Below, in pieces: positions 10,860-22,342 of a stretch of 64,000 nt of DNA. Position 1 is the first letter of the stretch. Every line of letters begins with the position of its first letter. A program made the position numbers and the translations under genes. The notes under the pieces are model-generated. The model was not told the origin of the DNA, searched no databases, and saw nothing but the letters and a program-made list of their open reading frames with translations. The DNA is from Trichaptum fuscoviolaceum (lineage: Eukaryota; Basidiomycota; Agaricomycetes; Hymenochaetales; Trichaptaceae), in the NCBI GenBank assembly GCA_910574455.1, contig CAJSYZ010000004.1:4040599-4104598 (forward strand), given 5' to 3'.

Positions 10860-12000
10860 CAATTTGCGTCGTGAGCTGCTTTGCCAACGTCAGGTAGACT
10901 GTTTGACGCACCTCTCATCAATGAGCTCGAGCTCAAGGTTGCGGTACTCGAGGCATCGGACGCAAATACCGACACCGGAATTTCCGAAATCGATCCAGAG
11001 GATGGGGTGTGGTGAGGAGGCTGATCCCATCGAGCTCGCCTTCGCGTTTGGTGATCTCGGGCTTCTTGACGTCCGCGTACAGGAAGAAGTCGCAGAAGAG
11101 CGCTTGAGCCTGCCTAGGGCTTGCGCTTTTGAACTCGATCCAAACATCCATGCCACCGGGGCGCGAGAGCGCGGGGTCGAAACGCTCAAGATGGTTCGTC
11201 GCTGCGACGAGAAGAGGAAGCGGCCAACAGCAGCGGCGACACCATCAAGTGCATTAAGAAGGCCAGAAAGAGAGAGCGTGTTCACGTCGGATAGAGTGTC
11301 ATATTTCTTGCTTTTCTTCTTCTTGCCAATTTCTTCATTGTCGTCATCATCGTCATCTTATCCTTGTTGTCGGACAACAAAGAGCTCTTCTTCTTACCAC
11401 CAGGAACACAGGTTGAGGACCCGTCGCGCGAAGTTGAGCGAGTGAATGCAGCGTCAAGGTCCTCGAGAAGGACAATTCACGGGGCAGGCACACGGCCCAT
11501 AAGCGACGACAACGTCACATCGTTCATCCAAAAAGCGGAACGTGAGATGGCGAGAATGTCGAGCATGAGCGCGCCAGCAAGGGCATGGATCAACGATGAT
11601 CTGCCCAAGCCAGGGACACGATAGAGGAAATTGTCGCGACGAGAGTGGTTACCACGGTCAGCACACCACTGATTCAGAAAGAGAGGTTAAACTTTCAGTC
11701 GATGTGTGGCACTTTATGTACATACCTTCTCTGATTGCAAGAAGTCCCTTGTGTCGGCAAGGAGCATCTCTTAAATCCCCGCCATGAGCCATGGAATCAG
11801 CGAAATAGATATGAATTTGATGGTCGTCTGGTGAGGCAAACTGGAAGCCTTTGAGCTCCTCATCTCCGAATGACTTGTCTCTGAAAGAAGACTTGCCCGG
11901 CAAGATGGTGCGCGCTGTCGTCTCGAACTCGTAAGCGTGCTGGCATTCTAAGCGCTTCAACAACCATAGCATCAGCCAGTCATGTAGTTGTGTTCATCGG
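10860..12000 (-). pseudogene. BCS1-like AAA ATPase, decayed
   Basis: Relic of the large agaricomycete family related to the mitochondrial chaperone Bcs1. Reading down the minus strand: DWLMLWLLKR and HAYEFETTART of the BCS1_N domain (about 11975-11900), MLLADTRDFLQSEK then an intron (about 11739-11682) and the AAA core: Walker A reads PGLGRSS (GSGKSS expected, so the lysine is Arg), then WMNDVTLSSLMGRVPAP, an in-frame TGA, IVLLEDLDAAF (Walker B), LSGLLNALDGVA, a frameshift, ATNHLERFDPALSRPGG and MDVWIEF. Lesions seen: TAA before the MLLAD segment, K-to-R in Walker A, TGA before Walker B, and a frameshift before the sensor-1 ATNH. It cannot make an active ATPase. Confidence 0.85.
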
Positions 12001-12039
12001 GTCATGAGCTATTGTTGCAATAGCGGATAACTACTAGGG

Positions 12040-12795
12040 CTACTTACCAGTCCCCACAACAATGAAAGTGTCTCCGGAAGTCTCTAGTTTCCAACCTGAC
12101 CATGGCTGTCAGTGGTGGTAGCGGACGACGGAGGGCCTGTGATGCCAGTGTCAGACCCCACGTGGGAAGTCATCATGTCGATGCTGGGTACTACTAGTAG
12201 CAGGAGTGCGATGGCAATGGCGGTGGTGCTGTCTGGCGGTGTTCCAGAATTGCACCATCTTGCGTGCGCTGTAAACGGTGTGAGCTAGGATTCTGTATCA
12301 AATGGTATGTAAATAACGTGAAGTAAAAGGATTGAGAAGGAGAATAAACTCACCAGCCTTGAACTCCTGTGCCATGCTCGTGCAGACCTCTGTCTCCCAT
12401 TCCGCCCAGATCTGTTACGACATAATTTAGTACAAAGTGCAGGAGAGCAGCGCATGGAAGATGTCGTATGTGAAGGAGACAGCGCCAAGGTTGAAGAAAA
12501 TGACAAGCCTCAAGGTAGTGCAAGAGGATGAGATGAGAGAGTTTGTGCGCATGGTGGGGGAGTTGAGGAAGGGGCTCAGTCTGGGAAAAGGCGAGCGGCG
12601 ATGTCCACGTCGGGCTCTTGCTGACTCGGAGTCGGGAAAACAATACTACCAAGTTGCGTGTCTGTCTTTGAATCAAGGTTGGTCGCAAAGCCCATTTGTT
12701 CCAGCTCCTCCGTCGTCTGCCAGAAGGCAATAGCATAAGTCAAGCCGTCCAGTTCCCTCTGACCTAGAACGTCCCGAGAATAACAACCGGTCATT
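12040..12795 (-). pseudogene. Coding debris of unknown family
   Basis: Minus-strand fragments that read like exons but do not assemble into one frame. About 12794-12576 encodes a 72-residue stretch with SRDVLGQRELDGLTYAIAFW, ending RLFPD before a stop. Another, at 12413-12355, follows a CAG acceptor, reads IWAEWETEVCTSMAQEFKA and ends at a GT donor. I do not recognise the family. It may be a broken host gene or an upstream part of the BCS1-like relic. Confidence 0.35.
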
Positions 12796-13359
12796 CCATT
12801 AAAATTATTATACCTAATAGTTGTCGAGCAGAGCAGTTGTAGTAGTAGCCGGACCGACCTTCGCCCCTCAGGCTTAGTTTACTAGTACTAGTAGTTTCCG
12901 ACTTCAAGCTGACCTCCGAATCGGAAGAACTTCCGAGTCAGAGCCTGAGACCGAGTCGTGGGACTTCAAGTTCAGCTCAAAAGTTCAAGTTGCCGAACAG
13001 TGACCCGTAACGATGTTCGGTCTTCAGGTTGGTAGACCCGGATTCGAGCCAGTCGTGAATTTATCGAGCAGTAATTAGAGCATCACTGGTGCCAGTGAGT
13101 CCAAGTCCGACTCGGAATAGTTAGTAAAAACAATTCATATCGTTTTTTATTTACATACAGTCATACAACAACTTGAATACCGATGCACAGAAAACACAAG
13201 TATAAGGTCGACGAACACAGAACAGGAGACAAACATACAAAGACACAACTTGAATACTAGTGGTATGCACTGGTATGAGGTAATACTACGAAAAGAAAAC
13301 AGTTAGAAATAGTTTGAGTACCGAGTCCTCCCAGTACTACTACTACATCCGAGGCAAGC
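12796..13359. other. Word-rich intergenic spacer
   Basis: No gene seen. Dense in the short self-complementary words typical of this genome: TACTAGTA, TTCAAGTTGAA-like, ACTCGGAGT and CCAGTG. No tRNA despite a TTCGAGCC-like run near 13043. Confidence 0.5.
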
Positions 13360-16300
13360 TCAGTGGAAATCCCAAGTATAAATGTCTACCTTTTCCATAG
13401 AATTTACATAACTCTCCCAGATGCTATCCATGAGCTGTGATACTGATGTTGCTATTCGTCGAAGCAAGTGATGGTGCTTAGGTAGTAGAGCCGCTGACTC
13501 GGAGTCGCTTCCGTTTCCATCGCTTCCACTCGCATCTGCACTCGCATCTGCACTCGCATCTGCACTCGCATCTGCAATTGCACTCGTAAGATCAGACAGA
13601 AACTTGACATTGACATTGCCCGGTTCTCGCTCCTTGCCCTTAACTGACTTTGACAATTCAACTTGCCGATCTACAACTTTGTCCGGTTCTTGATCCTTGA
13701 GCGTAAATGGCACACCCCAGACTACGTGCAGAAGGGTAAGAAGAGCATTAATGTCAAGGGTTTCTTGAGGTCCTTTCTTGACCATGGAGTAGGGCCCCTC
13801 TTCGGAGAGCATATAATCTTTAATCCAAGACGGGGTTTCCTGGACATCTTCCAACTCTCGGCCATAAAGTTTGGCAGGTGCCTGTATCAGAGCCAGAGCC
13901 ACAAGATGCCTCATTCGGTCCGTACCCATGGGATAGTTTAAATTCGCCTCTGCACGTAAAACAAGAGCTAAAACCGTTTGCGCAGCGAAGGGACGAACTC
14001 GTCCATGTTGGTATCGGTTCAGTAAATTGCGGAATGGTTCACCGTCTTTGACGACTTCGCCGGGTATGTCGCAAGGAATAATCTGTATTGCGCGAAGGAG
14101 ACACGATGCTCGCTCACGATGAATGTTGCGCCGATGTCTGAGGTGGACCAGAAGTTTCGCAATCTTCGACGTTCTCTTGAAGCCGGGTCGAGAATGCAAG
14201 CCTAACGGAAGATCACATATTTGCAGCTCTTTCAGATACTCCACGTTGACAACACGACCAGCGATAGTCACCTCTTTCGTTTCGGACAGACTTTCGAACT
14301 TTTCAACGCAAAAGGTCACCAAGTCGCCAATGAAGTTGTGTAGCTTGAGTGCGATGGGGAGGGACTTGAAGTCCTGCTTCTTCAAGACTTCTGCGGCTTC
14401 CTTATGCGCATCCTTGGCCTCCTTGGCCTCCTTCAAGTTGTCCCTTGCCTTCTTGGCCTGCCTTTCTTGGTTGATATACATACGTGTTGGCAATTCCTCC
14501 GAACCTACATAGTCCAGCGAGGCCATCGCATTGAAGCCGTAATCCTCGTCTTCAAGTGATAGAGTGAAGGCAAAGTCTGATTTCCCCGAAAACCCATCTA
14601 CTTCGGTGCTAACTCGAACACGCTTTAAGAATTTATTCCTTTCTTCTGAATTGTCATCTTTTGTCGCTGGCATTACGCCACAAGATAGAATCTCCTTATA
14701 TTTTTCGTTCTCAGGGTTATCGAAGATATCGCATAAAGATTGCTGATCCTCAGTATTAAGGATGTTTTGTATCTTCTCCTCCATTTTGATGACCTGCTCT
14801 TTTAAGAGCAGGAAGAGGGCGAAGTTAAATTCGAGTGCGCCGTGAAAGCGCGGAAGGAAGGATTTGAACATAGTGTTGATGCCCATCACGTCCAAGAGCT
14901 CATAGTCTGCAAGTTGCCCAAGATTTGGCACTTCCTCTGCGTTTTCGTCGTACTTGGTACGGAGACTTCCTTTCAGCGTCTCCAAGTCTTCACTCTTTGC
15001 AACCAAATTCTGGTAATGGAATCGCGGACTCGGAAGCTTCGTGTCCGAGTCGGGGGGGTTGTCAGACTGAGCGTATTGTGTAAGCTCACTAGTAGGACCT
15101 TTATTCGACATGGTCGGGTCCTCGTTACGTTTAACGCCACTAGGCTGAGTGTTGGGCTCAGTAGCCTCAGCTTCGCGAAGTTCTGTGTTCGGGGGTTTAT
15201 TCTTTGGGTTCTTCCCCTTCTTCTTCTTCTTCGCTGACTTGTTCGTGTTGGGTGAGCCGGCCTCAGGCTGAGTTGTGACGGTGCCGGCCTCAGGCTGAGT
15301 CGTGACGGTGCCGGCCTCAGGCTGAGTCGTGACGGTGCCGGCCTCAGGCTGAGTGGCGGGCTTAGTCTCAGTCGGTGGACAGTAGATGAAGGACTTGTGC
15401 AAGGTCGAAACCTTTTTGTACAATGCGGATGGTTTCACACCCGTATCGGCGACAGGTTTTTTACTGGCCGGCTCAATCCTGAACGAATCTAGTTCCGGAT
15501 ATGCGTACCGGAACGCCTTGAACAAGTCATCTCTGGCATTCTCGCACAGAGAGCGGATGGCGGTGGCGGCGGCCGCATGCTCCAACTGCCAGTGCCATGT
15601 GAATCATGTAAACGAATTAAGACGCAGAGCAGTAACTTGAACATCAAACTTACTTCAGCAAACGCTGATACTACCAAACCATACATGTGCTGCACTTGGA
15701 TGGTAGAGCGATGATTCTCGCCGTCGGCCATCTCCGTTTTCAAGTCAATGATTTGGAGAGTCCTCTTGAGTGATTTGAGCTTCACGTAGAGAGTACTGTT
15801 CGGCTGCTCTTCCTGAAGCTCATTTGCGATTTCATTGAGACTTTTGATCACGGAGGTGAGGTCGTTTGGAAGGTCTGCCGTCAAGCCCTTTTTTAGCTCT
15901 TTGATGGCGATGCGCGACTTGGAAACGCTGTACTTCAGGCATTCGTCCAGGTCTCGTATCAGGTTTTCAACATCTCTCTGCAGCGATTGCCACTTTAACC
16001 TTCCCGCCTCTGCCTCATCCCCGCGCTTCGACTCCAAGGACCAAAAATGCTCTTGAGGAGCGTCGACAGCCATTTCAGCCCTGATCTTTTGGCCCAGATC
16101 ATAAACGGTACTATTAGTTTTCCCCGGGCCCACGCGCGCCTCCCAAGTAGCGTCCCCTACGTCTTCCTCCAGATGGCGTAACGCGATTCCCGCAAGCGGT
16201 TCTGCTTCAACACGCAGTTCCGACATTTGGCGCAAAATTTCTTGTGCAAGCGGAACACTTCGACTACGGTAGTTTTCCCATGATGACTTTGCTTTCGTCA

Positions 16301-16550
16301 CGAGTTCATCTGCTACTTCAGAGGAATAAGACTGTGAAGTGTTGGTGGAGTCCAACAATGCTTTGCCTCCAGAATCCGTTGGTGACTCTAATACTATATC
16401 ATCTGCTCGCACAACTTTGGTGTGTTCCTTTGGAAGGCGAAGCGACACCCTTTCAGGAGTACTGTCTTGCAGTAATATCCGCCCTATTTGACCATAATGA
16501 TCATGAGTATTTTGCTGGTTGTAACGATCAAGCAGTATACTACATACCAT
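13360..16550 (-). CDS. Large protein of unknown function, two or three exons
   Basis: Unrecognised protein of about 1040 residues: exon 16550-15654, intron 15653-15586 (GTAAGT...GGCAG), exon 15585-13360. The N-terminal third is charged and helical, probably coiled coil. A disordered linker near the exon junction holds three to four tandem copies of a nine-residue unit TQPEAGTVT, encoded by 27-bp repeats at about 15255-15355, followed by KSAKKKKKGK. The C-terminal half is largely helical, and an ADAS repeat lies near the end (about 13520-13570). The start is uncertain: the first codon is immediately followed by a perfect GTATGT donor, and an acceptor 64 nt further on (AAATAG) would join an upstream exon lacking an obvious ATG. 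No catalytic motif or known domain. It may be a cargo gene of a mobile element, since the spacer words around it also invade its intron. Confidence 0.6.
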
Positions 16551-18061
16551 ACGGACTGGTTATTTCGGACTCCGTTGCAATCTCTATGGCAGGTGACAGT
16601 CCATTGAGTAGTACTGATTGATGCTTGAGCCCTATTTAATAACATTCAAGATGCCAGTGATGACCATGCCTGTGAGTGATGAATTACTATTAAACCGTAT
16701 AGTAGTACTACACACCGAAGGCCTGCAATGCTTCTTTGATTGTGCTAGCCTTAGCCTGAGGCTGAGTCTTGTCATCATGCAAGTCTACCGCAGGACTAGT
16801 TGTCATTGTTTATTGTGCAGTTAGTAGACTCGGAGTCTGCCAGCCTGCCAGTGAGTGAGCCTGAGTGACACGGCGATGGGCACAGGGTCAGGGTCGCAGC
16901 CTTGGCGTAGTATGTACTACTATGTAGTACTTGTTACAATTTGAACTCAGCTTATCACTGATCATGATGCTGTCTCAGATAGTATTAGTAAGTCGGAGCC
17001 TCAAGTTCCGAGTGGCGCTAGGACCCCGAGGAGTCCGAATAGTACTACTACTACTAGTAGTATCATACTCAGGCTAGGCCTGCCGGAAACTCTTGAATGG
17101 ATGGGTTTTATCCGGACAAAACACTTCAACTTGAACTGTGGATTCTCTTACTACTAGTAGTACTAGAATTCGGAAAAGAGCGGGACTGGGAACTTTTAGC
17201 GCAATTTTAGTCGGACTGCCGGGCAGGCCTTTGGCAGTCCTTTCATCCGGACTCCGTACCCGGCCATGCCTTCAAGTTGGTTGCATCATGATCCGGGGAT
17301 GGTTACTATCCAAATCCGATAAAAGCTTTGGCAGGCCTTTAAGTTGTGCCGGGCCACTGCCGGGGTCTGCCGCCTCCGAGTCAACTTCAAGTTGAACTTG
17401 AAGTTGCCACTGGCAGTGGTACAAGCCTTAGGTCGGAAAAAAGAATCGAAGTTCAGGATCGGCGCCCGGTCTTTCAGAGAAGAATTCGGCAACAACTTGA
17501 ATACTACTACTAGTATAGGGCATTGTTAGCCAAACTTGCAACTTGAACAGGCCTCCGCACTTTTTGGGGTGATTTAGCTGGAAATTTACTTCACATTTTT
17601 CAAATTTTGATTCCTTCAAATACTATCTGGAATGCCAGTGTACTACTAGTACTACTACTACTACTACTAGTAAGCCTAGAGCCTGAGCTCAAACTTTTCA
17701 AAGAACAATTATCCGGACAACTTGAACTTGAAGGCCCGGCATGATCATCTGCGCCGGTGTCACGGCCCGAGCAGTAGCCTGAGTATATAGTACTCAGGCT
17801 AAGGCTGGCACTGGCAGTAGTACTAGGGCTTCAACTTGAACTTGATGTTCAAGTTCAAGTTGCTGGGGTCCTGTGCCACTGTGGCACTGCTGCCACCAGC
17901 CTGCGGGTATGGTTTCAACTCAAGTTACTACATACTAGTAGTACCGACGGGGCCACAGCGGCGTGTGCTAGTGATCCCCCTGTTGCCGTATAAGTACTCA
18001 CTGAGCTGAAAGCTCGAGCCCACTTTCACTATTCAAGTTGCTCTTTGACAAGACTCTGAAA
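16551..18061. other. Word-rich divergent spacer
   Basis: About 1.5 kb between two divergent unknown genes with no credible ORF. It is the densest stretch of self-complementary short words in the window: CTACTAGTAG clusters (about 17040, 17152, 17505, 17645, 17930), TTCAAGTTGAACTTGAAG-type runs (about 17385, 17825-17860), CACTGGCAGTG (about 17407, 17800) and CTCAGGC with its complement. It presumably contains both promoters. Confidence 0.5.
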
Positions 18062-19992
18062 ATGTCATACCTCTACTTCAGCGATCCGGATGACCATGAT
18101 ACAGACTCGGACACTGGCAGTACTACTAGTGACGACTCGTATTCAAGTTACGAGGCGGATCCTCTTAGTGGTAGGAAACTCAAATCATCTAACATCAAGC
18201 GCAAGACTCAATTGAAGACAGATGGTCGTCTACTTTCTCTAGACTTTCACGGCTCTACAGGCTTCGTCGAAGGCGATCTCCTCAAACAACTTGACGTGTT
18301 CGCTAAGAACTCGAACATCGGAATCCAGGCCATTGACACACTCTCCACGAAGATAGTTAACGAGATACGGCATAATCATTATCGCCGTTATGCGACCCAG
18401 AATGACAAACTTCTTCTCTCCACGGTGGCCATCTTTAAGATAGTGGTCCAACAGACAAGACGAGCCCTTCATGATTACCAAGAGGAGCTAGACAAAGTCA
18501 AGAAAAGGCAGTTGTTGATAAACTTCCGGGCAGTACGGAACTTGACTAATCTCCTCAAGTACATGGGCGACTTGAATGATGTGCACCTTACAAACGTAAG
18601 TCATAAATTCATTACAACTCGGACTTGCCACTGGCAGTGTACCAGTCGTGATAATATTTGTACTGACTTTCTTCTCCGGTGATTGCCAGTGGACGTCCGC
18701 TGAATTTGCTATTCGGAACACTGTAGGCGATATAAGGTTAATGGTGGTGTTGGCGCTTGCGGAGCTCCTTCCAAGTTCTGAGTTCATATTGCGAGAACGC
18801 CGAGAGTACTATACTAGGTTCATCAATGGTACCGGATGGTCGAAATTTCTGGATCGCGTAACGGTCTTTTATCACTCACACTACGTGTTCTATCCAGTTG
18901 GCTTAAAAGGGGATGGGAGGTGGATACACCAGAATTCCATATTCTCCTGCTTTCAGAACAAGTTCTTCGAATCCTCTTACCTTAATGATGCTAGTACGCG
19001 TCACGGTCGAGGCATGATTCGACTTCCGACGGCGATCCAAAACTCTACTACCAATGACAACTACTCTCACCCGCACGCCATGAAATTTTCGCTGCCAGTG
19101 TTCACATCAGGCCTTGACTCGTCCACGTCGACAGTGCAGCGCACGGCTTCCGGGCGTGACCCTAATGACTCGCCAGTGGTAATAGGGGGTCCTGTGCAAG
19201 CGTTGAGGTTCTTCGTCCCTCTGCTTATATGGTCGTACAAACGCGTGCAAGGAATGTTTGGTTTTGTTAGATGCCCTCATTGCACAAGTTCATCAGGAAG
19301 TCTCCATCCCAGACTCATTGGCAGGTTCGGCATCGGCAGATCGAACACCGAAAATGAAGGTAGAAGTTGATTACTCCGCTGTATTTCTACACGGTTCAGC
19401 GGTGGATGTACGCCACCGATTGGCACGCTCAGGCGACCTCGTCAAGCTTGTTTCCGTCATCGACGCTGTGGAGAAGGAGGATGCTGTTCAGGATACCACA
19501 AAGCCATCCATCAAATTGTACACTGTTGGTGAAGTGGGCAAGATGGAGGATGCTGTACACCGGCAGAAGTTCGAGGATGAACTACGCAAAGAACGCCAGA
19601 CCTTCCTGAACAAATTCAATTTGATCAAGAAATGTCTATTAATTCTTACGGACGACCTCTTTATGCACGTAATCCTCCATCTCAACGTTCGACCGACAGT
19701 ACAAGAACGGGCGGGAGTAGTCGCCAGCAACCCTCTTGTCAAGGTCCTCGAGGGTGATTTACGTGGCTTAGTCCAGAAACTTCACCAATCCGATGACGAT
19801 TATGACTTCAACCGCGAGAACCTTTTTTCGACAGAGCGCGAGATGGATTCTTTCGTCTCCACAGCAGTTGGTAGTGAATCAATTTTTTGTGAAGACTACA
19901 AAATCTTACTAGCGCTTCTCGAAAACCTTAATCCTCTTGGAGACGACTCTTCGAACATCAGCTCGGGACCCATTCGCGATGGTAGTAACTAG
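18062..19992 (+). CDS. Unrecognised three-exon gene
   Basis: Predicted 587-residue protein: exons 18062-18595, 18690-19178 and 19252-19992, all phases consistent (534+489+741 nt). The N-terminus is acidic and Ser/Asp-rich; part of it is encoded by the same short words that fill the spacers (for example the run around 18115-18150). The middle is helical, and the C-terminal part contains KIKxxL-type helices and FLHGSAVDVRHRL. No known domain, signal peptide or membrane segment. Exon 3 is placed by frame: without the 73-nt intron (19179-19251) the two frames do not join. It is divergent from the other unknown large gene across a 1.5-kb word-rich spacer, so the two could belong to one element; this is inference only. 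Confidence 0.6.
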
Positions 19993-20572
19993 GGTGCTCA
20001 GGCAGGTCCGGCTTCTACGATATTGACCCTCACTCATGTGGGATAACTTTGTGCTTGTACTGTGTCGCAAATGTCTACTATACTAGTACGCAATAAGGAC
20101 TCGGAGGCTTTTTTTTCATTCTACATTCCGTTCAAGTTATTACTATTCGAATATTTCATTTATGTTTATGAGAAGGTTATTCAATTTGTCAACTTGAAGG
20201 GTTGTACTGATATTTTTCATCAGTTTACTCCCTTTTCAAGCTCCTCTGTGCTGTACTACTAATCTGCGAGCGCAGCGCAGATTAGTAGTACTAGTATTGG
20301 TATAGTTTGAAAACGTTGGTATTGTGATGTGAATGTTTTCTTGATTACTACTTGTATTAAATAAAATAGAAAGTTTATTTAGCTTGAAGGTCTAAGTTCA
20401 AGTTGTGCCAGCCTGCCAGTGAGTGTACTCCGACTCCGACTCCAAGTCGGAGTCTACTTATTACTAGTAAGTACTACTAGTACTAGTAGTAGAATGGACA
20501 TCGTAGTACAGAGAATTCCAACCATCGTGCCTACTGTACTTTGTGTGCTAAATGAAGAGTTTGTTTTTATCA
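19993..20572. other. Spacer with hairpin and repeat words
   Basis: No gene seen. It contains a strong hairpin at 20254-20290 and, around 20395-20495, AAGTTCAAGTT, CCAGCCTGCCAGTGAGTG, repeated ACTCCG and TACTAGTA words just downstream of the transposase relic's stop. One end of the Plavaka element probably lies here, but I could not fix it. Confidence 0.45.
20254..20290. repeat. 15-bp perfect inverted repeat (hairpin)
   Basis: Arms TACTACTAATCTGCG (20254-20268) and CGCAGATTAGTAGTA (20276-20290) are perfect reverse complements around a 7-nt loop. It lies about 260 bp after the stop of the upstream gene; it could be a 3'-end structure or a transposon subterminal repeat. Confidence 0.8.
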
Positions 20573-22337
20573 TTATCTACTTTCGTACAATGTTTCGTGC
20601 ATGTGCATGTCTACAAATCGGTTAACATAGAATCTATCATAAAAGTCCAAGGACTCCTCGGGTGTCAATGACTTTGGAGGACATTCATCACCCTTTGGCA
20701 CCCCAAGGAGGTGAGCCAAACGAAAGATATCCCCTATACCTATCACAAATAGCTTCGGAGCCTTGCAGTCACGGTGGTAGTAGTGACCTCTGCCACTGGC
20801 TTTCACACCAGGACAGGTGGTAAAGGTGTCTAAACTCATATTCCGGCTCGACAATCCACATACTTGTTTTTTGGTCAGGCGAGTCTCCAACACGCTTGAA
20901 AAATTGGACGAGAGCGCATTCCTGACGTTTCAATTTACTAACGGCAAAGGAGAAAAGAAGCATAACTCGGGCAACTCGCATTCCTGCAAACCCCTTTTTG
21001 CGAGTATTAACTCGAACAAGGACTGCATCACGTCTTGCCTTTCCGCGCCAAGAGGGATTGGACCTGATCACCTCCCTCATTGCTTGTTCTATAAGGGATC
21101 GATTCGCCACGGAAGGCAAAGAAAGCGGTGGCTGAATGGAAAATTGAAAAGTCATTGCTTATGTCCAATTCAACTGCTGGTTCGGCTCTGCCAGAGGAGC
21201 CCCTTAAGTTGGAGTTGTGCTTCTCGTACTTGTTGAATAAGTAGTCTTTAATGAGCTGTGGGAGTTTTCGGAGCTCTGGATGGCCTTTTATCGCCGCAAG
21301 AGCGTTAAGTTGCTTAGGGTACACCGTACTGGACTCTGCAAGGATGATATCAAAGAAGTCAGATGTGCAGCACCAAAAGCATGGGTTACTAAGTACTAAT
21401 ACTTACGTGACTTCGAAGCCATTAACATCAAGCTCAAAGGGTCATTTCTGCCACCCAAGCGCATCTGGCGTTCAGCATGTAGTATGTCATGAACCGCAAG
21501 ATGCTGAGGCCCATGCACTAAGCTTTCGGGATCTTCCAGGTCTGCAATTTCGTTGAGTTCATTATTGCCCACAATGTCATCGAAGAAGTCCTCTGTATCA
21601 TCAGCTGCGCCAGCTACGGGTGTATCATGATCATGGTGCATCTGCTCCTTCCGAATTTGGGTCCTCTCAGCCTGAGCGTCATCTGTCTCCGACTCTGACA
21701 TATTCCTGCGCAGAACATCTTGCAAAGCTCTCCATGAAGCCTCAGCCAGAGGACTTTCCAGCATTCCACGCCTCTTGAAGTCTGCCCTCGATGCAATAAG
21801 TTTACTGAGACGTTGGTTTGCTGTGATCATCTGACCCAAAGGATCATTTCTGTTTGAGCGTCGCCATGTTTCCTTCACCGCGTAAATGTGTTTATTCTCT
21901 GTGATCGATGAACACAGACCACTCGGTGCAGCGAACAGAGGGATCATTGTAGGATAGTGGATCATGGCATGCTGTCGTGGAAGTGAGAAGTTATCCCGGA
22001 TGCCTTTAGCTATGAATATTTGCCGATAACGGTGAAAGTGATCCAAAGAGGCTTTGATTTGATCAAGAGTTGAGACTGTAATCGTGTACCGACGCACAAG
22101 GTAACAGAAGTCAAGAAATGCACTCAATGCGCGAATCATATCATCGTGCGCAATGCCCACAATAGCCGGAAGATACACCTAAGCAAATTGCATCAAATAT
22201 CAGCAAACCACCGCCTCGAACAAGACAGAAAGGTCATATACTTTCATAAGTGCCTTAGAATCATTGCCTGTCCATTGCTTGAAGCCTCGGCCTTCGGGAA
22301 ATCTGCGAAGTCCAGGAAAAGGAGCAGCAACTCTGAT
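20573..22337 (-). pseudogene. Plavaka transposase, C-terminal part
   Basis: Minus-strand segments in family order: RGFKQWTGNDSKALMK (about 22310-22240), then after an intron VYLPAIVGIAHDDMIRAL and the conserved block SLPRQHAMIHYPTMIPLFAA, SITENKHIYAVKETWRRSNR and DPLGQMITANQRLSKL (22178 downward). These are followed by YPKQLNALAAIKGHPELRKL (21324 downward), IRSNPSWRGKARRDAVLVRV and CALVQFFKRVGDSPD with MWIVEPEYE, and finally GRGHYYHRDCKAPKLFVIGI with YVNRFVDMHMHETL before the stop at 20573. These are hallmarks of the Plavaka superfamily C-terminus. Frame changes between segments and the loss of contact with the N-terminal half make it a pseudogene. Confidence 0.87.
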
Positions 22338-22342
22338 TCTAC
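22338..22342. repeat. Target-site duplication TCTAC (left)
   Basis: Five-base duplication flanking the first Ty3 element; the partner copy is 28681-28685. Confidence 0.95.

Noticed and set aside
13020..13060. GGATTCGAGCC run suggesting a tRNA or SINE
   Set aside because: No cloverleaf or A-box partner at the right distance; surrounded by the common spacer words.
16551..16620. An additional 5' exon joined by the GTATGT donor at the start of the large unknown gene
   Set aside because: The in-frame upstream exon has no ATG before a TAA; kept only as a caveat on the start.
17030..17660. CRISPR-like or satellite array from the repeated CTACTAGTAG words
   Set aside because: Spacing and unit order are irregular and the organism is a eukaryote; these are dispersed words, not an array.
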